Below are positions 46,252 through 55,298 of a stretch of 64,000 nucleotides of DNA, piece after piece (the first letter of the stretch is position 1; every line of letters begins with the position of its first letter). The notes under the pieces are model-generated. The model had not been told where the DNA came from. It did no database searches and saw only the letters and a program-made list of their open reading frames with translations. Made by a program: the position numbers and the translations under genes. Source of the stretch: Fluviirhizobium alvei (GTDB taxonomy: Bacteria > Pseudomonadota > Alphaproteobacteria > Rhizobiales > Rhizobiaceae); NCBI RefSeq assembly GCF_030551875.1, contig NZ_JAUOZU010000009.1:124001-188000 (forward strand), in the 5' to 3' direction.

Positions 46252-47154
46252 ATGATCACCGTGCTCGGCTCCATCAATATGGATCTCATTGCCAACGTGC
46301 CGCGTCTGCCGCGACCGGGCGAAACGGTCACCGGCCATGCTTTTGCAACAGCGCCCGGTGGCAAAGGTGCCAACCAGGCGCTTGCGGCGCGCCGCGCCGG
46401 CTCGGTGGTGAAAATGGTGGGCGCTTGCGGTCAGGACGCCTTCGCCGAAGAGGCGCTGTCGCATCTGAAACGTGCCGGTGCCGATCTCACGCTGGTCCGC
46501 TCCGTTCCGGGTCCGACCGGTGTGGCGCTGATCTTCGTGGGCGATGATGGCGAAAATGTCATCTCGGTCATTGCTGGCGCTAACGGCACCGTCAGTGTCG
46601 ATGAGGCATCGAGCGCAATCGCCGCGATGAAAGCGGGCGATAGTCTGATGCTGCAGATGGAAATTCCGCGCGAAACCATTAAAGCCGCGCTGGTCCAAGC
46701 CCGGGCGGCAGGCATCCGGACGATCCTGAACACCGCACCGATGACTGATGATGCCATCGAACTGGCTGCTCTGGCCGATATCGTGATTGCAAACGAAACC
46801 GAATTCGAGCTGCTCTGCGGCAAGTCCGGCCTCGATGCGATCGCGCGCGAGGCTGAAATGCTTTCGCTGGCTGCCCAGCGCAACCAGATCCTCATTGTGA
46901 CGCTGGGCGCGGATGGTGTCGTGGCGACCGCAGAGGGCAAAATCGTGCGCGCCAGGGGCCTGGTGATCGAACCGGTCGATACGGTCGGGGCCGGCGATAC
47001 GTTCTGCGGTTATCTTGCGGCGAGCCTCGAAAGCGGCATGAGTCTGGAACGGGCGCTGCGCCGGGCAGCCGTCGCGGGTTCGCTTGCCTGTACGCGACAC
47101 GGTGCCCAGCCATCGATACCGGAAGCGGGCGAGGTAGATGTGGCTATCGGCTGA
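46252..47154 (+). CDS. rbsK: Ribokinase (PfkB family)
   Basis: A 300-residue sugar kinase. The N-terminal signature ITVLGSINMDLIANVPRLP and GGKGANQALAARR mark ribokinase, and the catalytic Asp is in DTVGAGDTFCG. It phosphorylates ribose to ribose 5-phosphate. GAGGA lies 9 bases before the ATG. A nucleoside hydrolase gene lies close by, which would supply ribose. Confidence 0.93.
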   Translation: MITVLGSINMDLIANVPRLPRPGETVTGHAFATAPGGKGANQALAARRAGSVVKMVGACGQDAFAEEALSHLKRAGADLTLVRSVPGPTGVALIFVGDDGENVISVIAGANGTVSVDEASSAIAAMKAGDSLMLQMEIPRETIKAALVQARAAGIRTILNTAPMTDDAIELAALADIVIANETEFELLCGKSGLDAIAREAEMLSLAAQRNQILIVTLGADGVVATAEGKIVRARGLVIEPVDTVGAGDTFCGYLAASLESGMSLERALRRAAVAGSLACTRHGAQPSIPEAGEVDVAIG

Positions 47155-47179
47155 GGGGCGAGTGGGCAAATATCTTGCC

Positions 47180-47200
47180 GGGCCGGTGGTTAGCCGGCCC
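47180..47200 (+). repeat. Hairpin after rbsK
   Basis: GGGCCGG-TGGTTAG-CCGGCCC is a perfect 7-bp stem 25 bases after the rbsK stop. It lacks a T-run, so termination is possible only weakly. Confidence 0.4.
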
Positions 47201-47356
47201 TTACGCGGCCTTGACGTAAAAAATTTGTATATAATTTTCGCCTAAATTTAACGAATGCAAAATTAAAACCTCAGATAAGCCGTTCAGTTCGCTGCCGGCA
47301 AACTCAACCTGTCGTGTCGAAAGAACGCGGCAACGCTGAAGTCTTCTGAGGTCAAA

Positions 47357-49585
47357 ATGAAACGCAATAGCTCCAAATCGCTTGCGACCAAGCTTCTTCT
47401 GGTTACCGGAGCAACCATTGGTTCGCTGCTCCTCGTCTCCAACTTCCTTGTGATTTCGCAGACGCGGGATCGGGTTGGCAGTCTCATTTCCTCCCAGGCG
47501 GAAACGGAAGCCAAATCGATTGCAGCGGGCATTGCGGCTGAAACCGGAGAACTTGCTTCTGCAGCTCGTACCATGATGGGTGTGGTTGGACGAATGCATG
47601 CCGAGAAATCCACTGATCGCGTCGGCATCATCAACATGCTCAAGGCCAATCTCGAACAGCACCCGATGGCGTTCGGGAGCTGGTTCGCCGAAGCGCCGAA
47701 AGCCTTCGATGGGCAGCAGGAAGAGCTGAAGAACCGCAAGGATCTCGGAGCCAACGAGGACGGCGCTTTTTCGCCCTACTGGTCGAAGGACAAGGCGGGC
47801 GAAGCCATGTTCAGCACCTTCAAGGTCGATTACAAGGCAGAATGGTATGCGCTTGCTGCGCAATCCATGAAGGGGGCGATTACCAAGCCCTATATCGCCG
47901 AGGGCACCGACGTGCCGACGGCGATGTCGTCGCTCGCCTATCCCGTCATCTCCGGCGGCAAGCTGATCGGCGTTGGCGGTGTCGATATCTCGCTGGCGAC
48001 GCTCTCCCAGCGCCTGTCAGCAATGAAGCCGTTCGGCAGCGGCCGCGTGATGCTGGTATCGCAGGACATGAGCTGGCTCGTGGCTCCGAATGCCGACCTG
48101 ATGATGAAGCCGTATGAAGCGGAGGGGGCTGACAAGCTGAAGGCAGCCCTAGCCAGCGGCACGTCCGCATCCATTCCTGATCTTGTCGGTGCCGATGAGG
48201 AAACCTTCACCCGCTTCGTCTATCCGTTTGCACTCCCCGGCGTGAATGCCAACTGGGTTCTTCTTGTCGATGTTCCGAACTCTGTCCTTGTCGGTCCGGT
48301 TCGCGAACAGACGATCATGATGATGATCGGTGGCGTCTTGCTCCTGGCTGCTGTGCTCTGCGGCCTCTATCTGGCGGTGCGCAGCTTCGTCAGCCGTCCG
48401 CTGAAGAGCCTTGTCCGCGACGTCGAACGTCTGAATGCCGGTGCATTCGACCAGCCGGTGGCCGGCCAGGATCGCGGTGATGAAACCGGCGCTGTTGCGC
48501 GCGCGCTCGAAGGCTTCCGCCATCAACTCGCCGACAACAAGCGACTGGAAGCAGAAGCATCCGATGCCCGCGACCGTTCCGAGCAGGAGCGGAATCGCAC
48601 CGAGTTCGAACGTGGCGAGAATGCCCGTGTCCAGCGCTTTGTCGTCGAGGAAGTCGGCCGTGCGCTCGAGCATCTGTCGGCCGGTCAGCTGGATTTCCGC
48701 ATTTCGGCAGAGTTCAGCGGCGAATATGCCGCACTGAAGCAGCATTACAACAGCGCGCTCGATAGTCTTGAAGAGACCATCCGCATGGTCAATCAGGCGG
48801 TGGAGAATATCGGCCTTGGTACCGGTGAGATCTCCTCGAGCGCCAATGATCTTTCGCGTCGCACCGAGCAGCAGGCGGCACAGCTCGAAGAAACGGCTGC
48901 CGCTCTCAACGAACTGACAGAGCAGGTCAATTCAAGCGCCGAGAACGCCAGGTCTGCCGCCGGTGCAGTCGAGGCCGCGACCCGCGATGCCGAGAAATCC
49001 GGAACCGTGGTCGAGACCGCCATCTCCGCCATGCATGCAATTGAAACCTCGTCTGGTCAGATCACCAACATTATCAGCGTCATCGACGAGATCGCCTTCC
49101 AGACCAACCTCCTGGCGCTGAATGCCGGCGTCGAAGCGGCTCGTGCCGGCGATGCAGGCAAGGGCTTTGCGGTGGTTGCGCAGGAAGTTCGAGAACTGGC
49201 CCAGCGTTCGGCCAATGCCGCCAAGGAAATCAAGGCGCTGATCAGCGCCTCCGAGCAGCAGGTGCAGGAAGGCGTGACCCTCGTTGGCCAGACCGGCACC
49301 ACCCTGCAAGCTATCGCCAGCCAGGTCACCTCGATCAACAGCCTGATCCGCATGATCTCGACATCGGCCAGTGAACAGGCCGTGGGCTTGAAGGAAATGA
49401 ACGTCGCCATGCACCAGATGGATCAGGTGACCCAGCAGAATGCCGCGATGGTCGAAGAAACCACGGCGGCCTCCATGGCACTGAACGAACAGGCCGAACA
49501 GCTTCGTTCGCTGGTGTCGCGCTTCCGCGTTTCGGGCGCCGGCGCCCAGAACCTGCGTGGCATGGCCCAGCGCATGCGGGCTTAG
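47357..49585 (+). CDS. Membrane methyl-accepting chemotaxis protein with Cache-type sensor
   Basis: A 742-residue chemoreceptor. The first membrane helix (about 12-33, TKLLLVTGATIGSLLLVSNFLV) is followed by a periplasmic dCache-like domain (about 34-315, with SYWSKD-like PYWSKDKAGEAMFSTFKVDYKAEWY). A second helix (TIMMMIGGVLLLAAVLCGLYLAV), a HAMP domain (RPLKSLVRDVERLNAGAFDQPV) and the signalling domain with the DEIAFQTNLLALNAGVEAARAG hairpin follow. The ligand is unknown; the neighbours suggest ribose or nucleosides. Confidence 0.93.
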   Translation: MKRNSSKSLATKLLLVTGATIGSLLLVSNFLVISQTRDRVGSLISSQAETEAKSIAAGIAAETGELASAARTMMGVVGRMHAEKSTDRVGIINMLKANLEQHPMAFGSWFAEAPKAFDGQQEELKNRKDLGANEDGAFSPYWSKDKAGEAMFSTFKVDYKAEWYALAAQSMKGAITKPYIAEGTDVPTAMSSLAYPVISGGKLIGVGGVDISLATLSQRLSAMKPFGSGRVMLVSQDMSWLVAPNADLMMKPYEAEGADKLKAALASGTSASIPDLVGADEETFTRFVYPFALPGVNANWVLLVDVPNSVLVGPVREQTIMMMIGGVLLLAAVLCGLYLAVRSFVSRPLKSLVRDVERLNAGAFDQPVAGQDRGDETGAVARALEGFRHQLADNKRLEAEASDARDRSEQERNRTEFERGENARVQRFVVEEVGRALEHLSAGQLDFRISAEFSGEYAALKQHYNSALDSLEETIRMVNQAVENIGLGTGEISSSANDLSRRTEQQAAQLEETAAALNELTEQVNSSAENARSAAGAVEAATRDAEKSGTVVETAISAMHAIETSSGQITNIISVIDEIAFQTNLLALNAGVEAARAGDAGKGFAVVAQEVRELAQRSANAAKEIKALISASEQQVQEGVTLVGQTGTTLQAIASQVTSINSLIRMISTSASEQAVGLKEMNVAMHQMDQVTQQNAAMVEETTAASMALNEQAEQLRSLVSRFRVSGAGAQNLRGMAQRMRA

Positions 49586-49609
49586 GCCTGTATCACCGAT
49601 CAAGATGCG

Positions 49610-49638
49610 ATGCCCCGGCCAATCGCCGGGGCATTTTC
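49610..49638 (+). terminator. Intrinsic terminator after the chemoreceptor gene
   Basis: ATGCCCCGGC / GCCGGGGCAT, a 10-bp perfect stem with a 5-base loop, is followed by TTTTCG. It lies between the chemoreceptor stop and the end of the converging nucleosidase gene. Confidence 0.88.
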
Positions 49639-49639
49639 G

Positions 49640-50587
49640 TCAGAGGCGCGCCAGGCGCTCGGTCAGAAGCGCGAAGAAAGCGACATCGTCGATTTCACGC
49701 ATCACCATCGCATTCGGCTTGCGATCGGTGACCTTCCACCAGTCGACCACCGTCATGCCGAGTGTCAGCGGTGACATGACCTCGATTTCGACGTTGCAGA
49801 AACGACCCTTGAAGATCTCCGGCTTCAGGAGATAGGCAATCACCGTCGGATCATGCAGCGGGCCGCCATCGGCGCCGTATTTCTCGATATCGAACCGTTC
49901 GAAGAATTCCAGCATCTCTGCCATGGCCACCGCGGGACGGCTGCCGATGGCACGAATGGCCGCGACGCGTTCGCCGAATGTCAGCACCTTGTGGGTCAGG
50001 TCGAGCGGCATCATCACAATCGGCACACCCGATTTGAAGACGATTTCGGCCGCTTCCGGATCGACATAGATGTTGAACTCGGCCGCAGGCGTTATGTTGC
50101 CGACTTCGAAATAGGCGCCGCCCATCATCACGATCTCGCCGATCAGCGGGACGATATCAGGTGCCTTCTGCATGGCTGCAGCGACATTGGTGAGCGGGCC
50201 GAGGGTGCAGAGTGTTACGCTGCTCTTGGGCTCCTGGCGCAGGGTGTCGATGATGAAATCCACTGCATGCTGCGGCTGCAAGGCCATTTCTGGTTCGAAC
50301 AGGTCCGGTCCGTCGAGACCCGTCTTGCCATGCACATGTTCGGCAGTAACGAGGTCGCGTTTGAGCGGGCGCTCGCAGCCGGCAAAAACCTTGATATCCT
50401 TGCGACCGGCGAATTCGCAGACGATGCGGGCGTTCTTCTGCGTCAGCGTAAGCGGCACGTTGCCTGCCACAGTGGTGATGCCGAGAATATCGAGTTCATC
50501 CGGAGAACCGAGCGCCAGCATGATGGCGGCTGCATCGTCCTGCCCGGGATCGGTATCGATGATGATCTTTCTTTGGCTGCTGGCCAT
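49640..50587 (-). CDS. Nucleoside hydrolase (inosine-uridine family)
   Basis: A 315-residue nucleosidase. The calcium-binding N-terminus reads IIIDTDPGQDDAAAIMLAL, the signature GNVPLTLTQKNA follows, and GADGGPLHDPTVIAYLLKP supplies the later His/Asp. It splits nucleosides to base and ribose. AAGGA lies 7 bases before ATG 50587. It converges on the chemoreceptor gene; rbsK nearby would use the ribose. Confidence 0.92.
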   Translation of the reverse strand: MASSQRKIIIDTDPGQDDAAAIMLALGSPDELDILGITTVAGNVPLTLTQKNARIVCEFAGRKDIKVFAGCERPLKRDLVTAEHVHGKTGLDGPDLFEPEMALQPQHAVDFIIDTLRQEPKSSVTLCTLGPLTNVAAAMQKAPDIVPLIGEIVMMGGAYFEVGNITPAAEFNIYVDPEAAEIVFKSGVPIVMMPLDLTHKVLTFGERVAAIRAIGSRPAVAMAEMLEFFERFDIEKYGADGGPLHDPTVIAYLLKPEIFKGRFCNVEIEVMSPLTLGMTVVDWWKVTDRKPNAMVMREIDDVAFFALLTERLARL

Positions 50588-50742
50588 ATTTGATCCTTCT
50601 TCCTTATAAGCCGGGCGACTATGGTCCGGGCGCGCAGGCGGTGCAAGCATCTTGCACTCGTTTCACACAGCCACCATATAGGGATCAACGGGCGCTCGAA
50701 GAGGTCCGGGAATTGTCGCTTGCCTTCAAGGACATGGAAGAG

Positions 50743-51174
50743 ATGACGCGTATGACCCCTTTCGCCAGCCCGCTTCTGCTTGGCTTTGACGCCATGGAAA
50801 AGACGCTGGAACGTCTTGCCAAGACCAACGACGGTTACCCGCCCTACAATATCGAACGCCTGCGCGCAGACCCCAAAAACGGTTTGCCGGATCGACTGCG
50901 AATCACCCTTGCGGTTGCCGGCTTCTCAGAGGACGATCTCGAAGTCCTGACGGAGGAAAACCAGTTGCTCATCCGCGGTCGCCAGACCGATCAGGAAGAG
51001 CGGGAATATCTGCATCGCGGTATTGCAGCCCGGCAATTCCAGCGCAGTTTCATGCTGGCTGACGGGATGCAGGTGATTGGCGCGGTGCTGAAAAATGGTC
51101 TTCTCGCCATCGATCTTGTTCGACCGGAACCGGACCGTCTGGTGAGAAAAATTAACATCTCTGTCTCAGAATGA
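50743..51174 (+). CDS. Hsp20 family small heat shock protein
   Basis: About 143 residues. The alpha-crystallin domain (about 35-130) has PYNIERLRADPKNGLPDRLRITLAVAGFSEDDLEV in order and ends with GLLAIDLVRPEPDR, the G-L/V-L motif region. It is an ATP-independent holdase. Three ATGs are close together; 50743 has AAGGA 10 bases upstream and is preferred. The DUF1150 gene follows, a pairing I recall as conserved in rhizobia. Confidence 0.9.
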   Translation: MTRMTPFASPLLLGFDAMEKTLERLAKTNDGYPPYNIERLRADPKNGLPDRLRITLAVAGFSEDDLEVLTEENQLLIRGRQTDQEEREYLHRGIAARQFQRSFMLADGMQVIGAVLKNGLLAIDLVRPEPDRLVRKINISVSE

Positions 51175-51220
51175 GTGACTGCAACACTGCATCGCCTTTC
51201 GAGTATGAAGGAGGCAAGAC

Positions 51221-51478
51221 ATGATTTCCAAGCAGAACAACGGTCGCTTGAGCCGCAACGAATTCGCTCATCTCGGTGCCGGCAAGGTCGGCTATATCCG
51301 CAAGATGCGGTCCGAGGATGTGGCGCGCGTTTTCCCAGAAGCGCCCGATCTCAATCCGGGTCTCGATCTCTGGGCTCTGTTCGGCGCCGACGGTACGCCG
51401 ATCCTTCTGACGGACAACCGCTCTTCGACCTTCTTCAAGGCCGCAGAAGACGATCTGACCACAGTCAGCCTGCATTGA
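51221..51478 (+). CDS. DUF1150 family protein
   Basis: An 85-residue protein with the family motif EFAHLGAGKVGYIRKM and LWALFGADGTPILLTDNR. Its function is unknown. It lies 46 bases after the Hsp20 gene, and the partnership suggests a role in protein quality control, but that is only inferred. Confidence 0.92.
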   Translation: MISKQNNGRLSRNEFAHLGAGKVGYIRKMRSEDVARVFPEAPDLNPGLDLWALFGADGTPILLTDNRSSTFFKAAEDDLTTVSLH

Positions 51479-51659
51479 TTGCACCATCCGCCGAGGGTAG
51501 CGGTTCTCCGGGACCCTCGGCCGAGATCGGTTCAGTTCTTTCGCCAGGACGCTGACTGCTGGCGTGAATGGTTGCTTCGATCCGTGTCAACGAAATACTC
51601 TTCCTGAAGGTCGGATAGGCTGCCGTGAGTCCTTCGCGCCTTGGATGGGCTTCATCCGC

Positions 51660-54014
51660 TCAGAACAGGAACATATCTTTGGCCAGATCGGCGATCGCGA
51701 AATTGCGAATGATGAGGACAGAGCCGTCGTCGGCATCGATACTCACATGGCCGCCGATGTCGCTCACATGGTGCTTGAGCAGATCCTTGTAATTGCTGAT
51801 GCCGATCGCCCCTGAGAGATCAATCATATCGCCCTCGCCGGGATGGAAATCAGTAACGACATCGCGGCCATATTTCTCATCGAGCACGAAAATGTCGGCG
51901 CCGGCGCGACCGGTGAGACGGTCATTGCCTCCATAACCGTCCATGACGTTGGCTCTGGAATCGCCAACGATGATGTCGTTCTTGCGGGTGCCGGTCGTGT
52001 CGGGTTGATTTGTCGGTTCCCTGACATCGGTGACCCTTATCGCCAACTCCCGAGTAACCTTGAGATTGCCGCTGTCGATCGCCGTGATCCGCACGGTTAC
52101 GGAAGCTTCCGCCTCATGATCAAGCGACACGCCGTTCTTCAGCTTGAGCTGGCTGTTGACCACCGTGAAGCGGGCATCGTCGACCCTGTAGGTGAAAACC
52201 GTGTCATCGCGGTCGCGGGCCGCAAGCGTGGCGACGACAGCGCCAGCGACATTTTCGGTGATGCGGAAGCTCTTGCCGCCGACGGGCGTTGCATTGATCC
52301 TGGTTGGCGCATCGTTGACGGCAGTGATGTCCATGTCGAATGACTGGCCGGTAATCGTATTGCCCTGTCCATCCGACACCGAAAAGGAAAATCCATCACT
52401 CGATGTTTCGCTGCCATCGTGGCGAAATTTGATGCGTCCGTTGTCGATGTCGTCCTGCGTGAAGGTGTCGCCGAGGCCAAGCTGGGCAGAGTCTTTCAGC
52501 AGCTTGCCGTGGTTGGCCGCACTGGTAATCGTATAAACCAGGTTTCCGGCGGTCTGGTCGCTGTCGCTGAAACTGAGTTGAGCGCTGGTGATGGCGCGGC
52601 TCCTGCCTTCGGCGATTGTCAGGCCGGTATTGGCCGACTGGGCCGGTGCCGGTGAGGCCAGATCACCGACACTGAGCACGACATCGTTGCTATCGACACC
52701 GCCTTCGTAGGTGATCGTGAAACGCTTGCCGCCCATGATGAAGGTCGCCCCTTCGGCAAGATTGTCGAAAGTTCCGGAAACGGCGTTGCCGCCCATATTG
52801 TCGATGATGGTGAAGCTGTCACCCGTGGATGGTGTATAGTTCCTGAGCAGGCTGAGGTCGAGCTCGCCTGCGAGCGCGATATCGCCGTCGACCTTGACCT
52901 GGTCATAGCTGCCGCTCGCCGTGCCGGCTATCTCGATTTCAAGCACACCGTCCGCACCGAAGCCGAGATTGCCGGTGGTCAGTGCGCCGCGGCCGATGCC
53001 AGGCCCGAGAATGCCTTCTACAGTCACCGCGCCAACGATTCCTGTGCCGCCCAGTGTGGCGTCTGTCTCGACAGAGACCGCTGTGTTGGCCAATGTTCCG
53101 TTGACCAGGAGCTGGCCGGAACTGGCCGTCCAGGTCTGCACGGAACTGTTCGTACCGGTCAGCGTCCAGGTTGCAGTGCCTTCCGAGCCCAGTGTCTCGA
53201 AATTGAAGATCTTCGACATGTCGAAGGAGCCGCTCGTATTTCCGCTCAGTCGAAGTGTATCCGTGCCGCCGCCAAAGATCTCACCATGGACGGTACCACC
53301 CTGGATATCGAGAAGGTTGGTGCCGGCTTCGAAATAGACTGCGTTGGCGCGGATTCCCGAAGCACTGAAACCGCCGGCAATCGAACCGCCCGCGGCAAGC
53401 GTCACCGAGATGTTCTGACCGAAAATTCCTTCTCCACCAAGGCCGTTGGTGCCGCTCGCGCTCGCTCCTGTTCCTCCCTTGCCGCCGTTACCACCGGCCA
53501 CGGTTCCGGAAACGGTAAAAGAGACGGCGGCACTGCCGACGACATAGAGCCCTATGCCGCCACGTCCACCGCCTCCGCCATACCAAAGCTCCGATGTCCC
53601 GCCAGCCCCGCCATCGCCGCCCAGGACGCTCGACGAAAGGGTGCCGAGATTGCCCGTGCCCTCCAGAATGGCGCCATAGCCGCCGCCACCACCACCACCC
53701 CCGTCCCCGCTGTCAACAGACTGCGACGGGTTCGTGATGCCGGCTCCACCGGCCCCGCCGTTAGACCCCTGCGTCAGACCCGCCGGCAAGGCAGTGCCCT
53801 TGTAGCCGTGAACGCCACCGGTGCCGCCATCGCCGCCATACAGAGATGTCGCCGTTCCCCCGGCACCGCCGACCAGCCAGCCCGCGCCGCCACCGCCGCC
53901 TGAATAGTAGACGCTTGCGCCAGCACCACCGTTGCCGAAGGGATTGTTGGTGCCGCCTGTCCCGGGGTAGAGGGCAAAAGGACTCCCAGTGCCGCCGCCT
54001 ATGATATCTGCCAT
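51660..54014 (-). CDS. Gly-rich, RTX-ended secreted protein with cadherin-like repeats
   Basis: A 784-residue protein without a signal peptide. Residues 1-220 are extremely Gly-rich (runs of up to nine Gly). About 220-480 are beta-solenoid/autotransporter-type repeats. About 480-560 match CSPG4/cadherin-like repeats (RAITSAQLSFSDSD, then DGFSFSVSDGQGNTI), about 570-680 a further cadherin-like repeat, and the C-terminus is RTX-type (GYGGNDRLTGRAGADIFVLDEKYG). This is the plan of calcium-dependent proteins secreted by a type I system, often adhesins. No type I transporter genes are in the window. GGGAGGAG lies 8 bases before the ATG. Confidence 0.85.
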   Translation of the reverse strand: MADIIGGGTGSPFALYPGTGGTNNPFGNGGAGASVYYSGGGGGAGWLVGGAGGTATSLYGGDGGTGGVHGYKGTALPAGLTQGSNGGAGGAGITNPSQSVDSGDGGGGGGGGYGAILEGTGNLGTLSSSVLGGDGGAGGTSELWYGGGGGRGGIGLYVVGSAAVSFTVSGTVAGGNGGKGGTGASASGTNGLGGEGIFGQNISVTLAAGGSIAGGFSASGIRANAVYFEAGTNLLDIQGGTVHGEIFGGGTDTLRLSGNTSGSFDMSKIFNFETLGSEGTATWTLTGTNSSVQTWTASSGQLLVNGTLANTAVSVETDATLGGTGIVGAVTVEGILGPGIGRGALTTGNLGFGADGVLEIEIAGTASGSYDQVKVDGDIALAGELDLSLLRNYTPSTGDSFTIIDNMGGNAVSGTFDNLAEGATFIMGGKRFTITYEGGVDSNDVVLSVGDLASPAPAQSANTGLTIAEGRSRAITSAQLSFSDSDQTAGNLVYTITSAANHGKLLKDSAQLGLGDTFTQDDIDNGRIKFRHDGSETSSDGFSFSVSDGQGNTITGQSFDMDITAVNDAPTRINATPVGGKSFRITENVAGAVVATLAARDRDDTVFTYRVDDARFTVVNSQLKLKNGVSLDHEAEASVTVRITAIDSGNLKVTRELAIRVTDVREPTNQPDTTGTRKNDIIVGDSRANVMDGYGGNDRLTGRAGADIFVLDEKYGRDVVTDFHPGEGDMIDLSGAIGISNYKDLLKHHVSDIGGHVSIDADDGSVLIIRNFAIADLAKDMFLF

Positions 54015-54260
54015 GGAAACGCACTCCTCCCAATGTTGCCAACGTGGCGCGCCATAAAGGATTGGTCGCCGCGAGACCCTGCGTAGAGTGTCAACAAATT
54101 ATGCGAAAATTGACGAAATGCAACCTGTCGATGCGTTCGGGCAGGTCGGCGAACCAGTCTGCCGGACCCGGAGAGGTTCAAGTAAAATTATGTCTTGAAG
54201 AAGCGGTGCCCGCCTGCCGGTCGAGCGCGCTATCCAGAGCGGCTCGATACCATTGGAAGG

Positions 54261-54574
54261 TCATTTTTTCCGGAAGGTCAGGTAGGCCGAGCTTCGCCCC
54301 TCGCGCTTTGCCTTGGCCTCATAGCGCGTGCTCGGCCAGCCCTATAGGGTGTCAGCCAGTCAGACGCGTTGCGGGCGAGCCATTCGAAACCACCGTGACG
54401 CTCCACGTGCTGAAGCGTCCAGTTGACATAGGTGTCGATGTCGGAAGCAAAGCAGAACAGGCCGCCCGGCTTCAGGACGCGATGAAAGCGCGAAAGATTG
54501 ACGTCGGAAACAAACCGACGCTTCCAGTGTTTCCGCTTCGGCCATGGATCGGGGTAAAGCAGGTCGATCTGGTC
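54261..54574 (-). pseudogene. Truncated, frameshifted trmB 3' fragment
   Basis: The last ~100 codons of trmB are repeated here without the first half of the gene. Bases 54277-54574 are the same as 55315-55613 except for one missing T (in the run before TATAGGG) and one substitution (CACGTG for CACATG). The missing base shifts the frame before the last ~20 codons. The final 16 bases before the stop differ more but still spell a TrmB-like end (LTFRKK). It cannot make a functional methyltransferase. Confidence 0.9.
54277..54574. repeat. Direct repeat of trmB 3' end, left copy
   Basis: Left copy of a 298/299-base direct repeat (right copy 55315-55613). The copies flank 740 bases that hold the DUF4291 gene. 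They differ at two positions only. Confidence 0.95.
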
Positions 54575-54618
54575 CGGAATGTAAGCGATGGCAAGGTCTA
54601 CCGGGCCGTCTTGCTTGC

Positions 54619-54647
54619 TGGACAAATCCCTGCCTGCATCCTATAAG
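54619..54647 (+). promoter_or_regulatory. Promoter of the DUF4291 gene
   Basis: TGGACA (54619-54624) and TATAAG (54642-54647) are 17 bases apart, each matching the sigma-70 consensus at five of six places. The start of transcription would fall at about 54654, next to the ATG at 54655, so a leaderless message is possible. Confidence 0.55.
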
Positions 54648-54654
54648 GGAGACA

Positions 54655-55281
54655 ATGAGAAAAACAATTTCTACAAACAGCGACGTTACCACCTACCAGA
54701 TTCGCGCGGTTTATGACAACGAGACCATTCGCGTCTATCAGGCCTATTCCCACGAGATTGCCAATACAGCGATCGCCAATGGCACCTTCGTCAGTCCCCC
54801 TTTCAGCCTGACGCGGATGACATGGGTCAAGCCTTCCTTCCTCTGGATGATGTATAGATGCGGATGGGCGCAGAAAGACAGCGGCCAGGCGCGCGTACTT
54901 GCGATCGATATGTCACGAACCGGGTTCGACTGGGCGCTCGAGCATGCCTGCCTGAGCGCATGTCCTGCCCATGTCGCTCCAGAGGACTGGCGCCGCCGCA
55001 AGGATGCGTCGCCGGTTGTAGTGCAATGGGATCCGGAAAAGGATATTTTCCTGAAGCCGCTTGCCTATCGCTCCGTTCAGATCGGGATCGGCGCAAGCGC
55101 GGTCAAATCATATGTTCAGGATTGGATCAGGACGATCACCGACATCACGCCTCTGGCTAAGGAGATGGACCAACTCGTGAAAGCCGGACGCGTCGATGAT
55201 GCGCTTGAGATGCTGCCGGACGAAAGGCCTTATCCGGCAAAACTCGATCATATCCTGCCGGTCGCTCCCCGTATCGACTAG
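54655..55281 (+). CDS. DUF4291 domain protein
   Basis: A 208-residue protein that fills the DUF4291 family from end to end. Family motifs are YQIRAVYDNETIRVYQAYS, MTWVKPSFLWMMYRCGWA and the WDPE region, with KPLAYRSVQIGI near the C-terminus. The function is not known to me. It has an unusual place: between a full trmB and a copy of its 3' end, and convergent with trmB (17 bases between stops). AGGGAG is 4 bases before the ATG. It is probably a recent arrival. Confidence 0.9.
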   Translation: MRKTISTNSDVTTYQIRAVYDNETIRVYQAYSHEIANTAIANGTFVSPPFSLTRMTWVKPSFLWMMYRCGWAQKDSGQARVLAIDMSRTGFDWALEHACLSACPAHVAPEDWRRRKDASPVVVQWDPEKDIFLKPLAYRSVQIGIGASAVKSYVQDWIRTITDITPLAKEMDQLVKAGRVDDALEMLPDERPYPAKLDHILPVAPRID

Positions 55282-55298
55282 GGGAGCGGTCAACCAGT

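Noticed and set aside
47211-47235. TTGACG and TATAAT before the large chemoreceptor
   Set aside because: The boxes are only 13 bases apart, too close for sigma-70. Another -35 may be used, so no promoter was assigned.
43424-49250. Similar DNA in the two chemoreceptor signalling domains
   Set aside because: The likeness is that of the conserved MCP hairpin in two different families, with many synonymous differences, so it is not a recent duplication.
54278-54625. A 115-residue minus-strand frame that looks like part of TrmB
   Set aside because: It joins the frameshifted 3' copy of trmB to unrelated sequence and lacks the SAM-binding half, so it is a remnant and not a gene.
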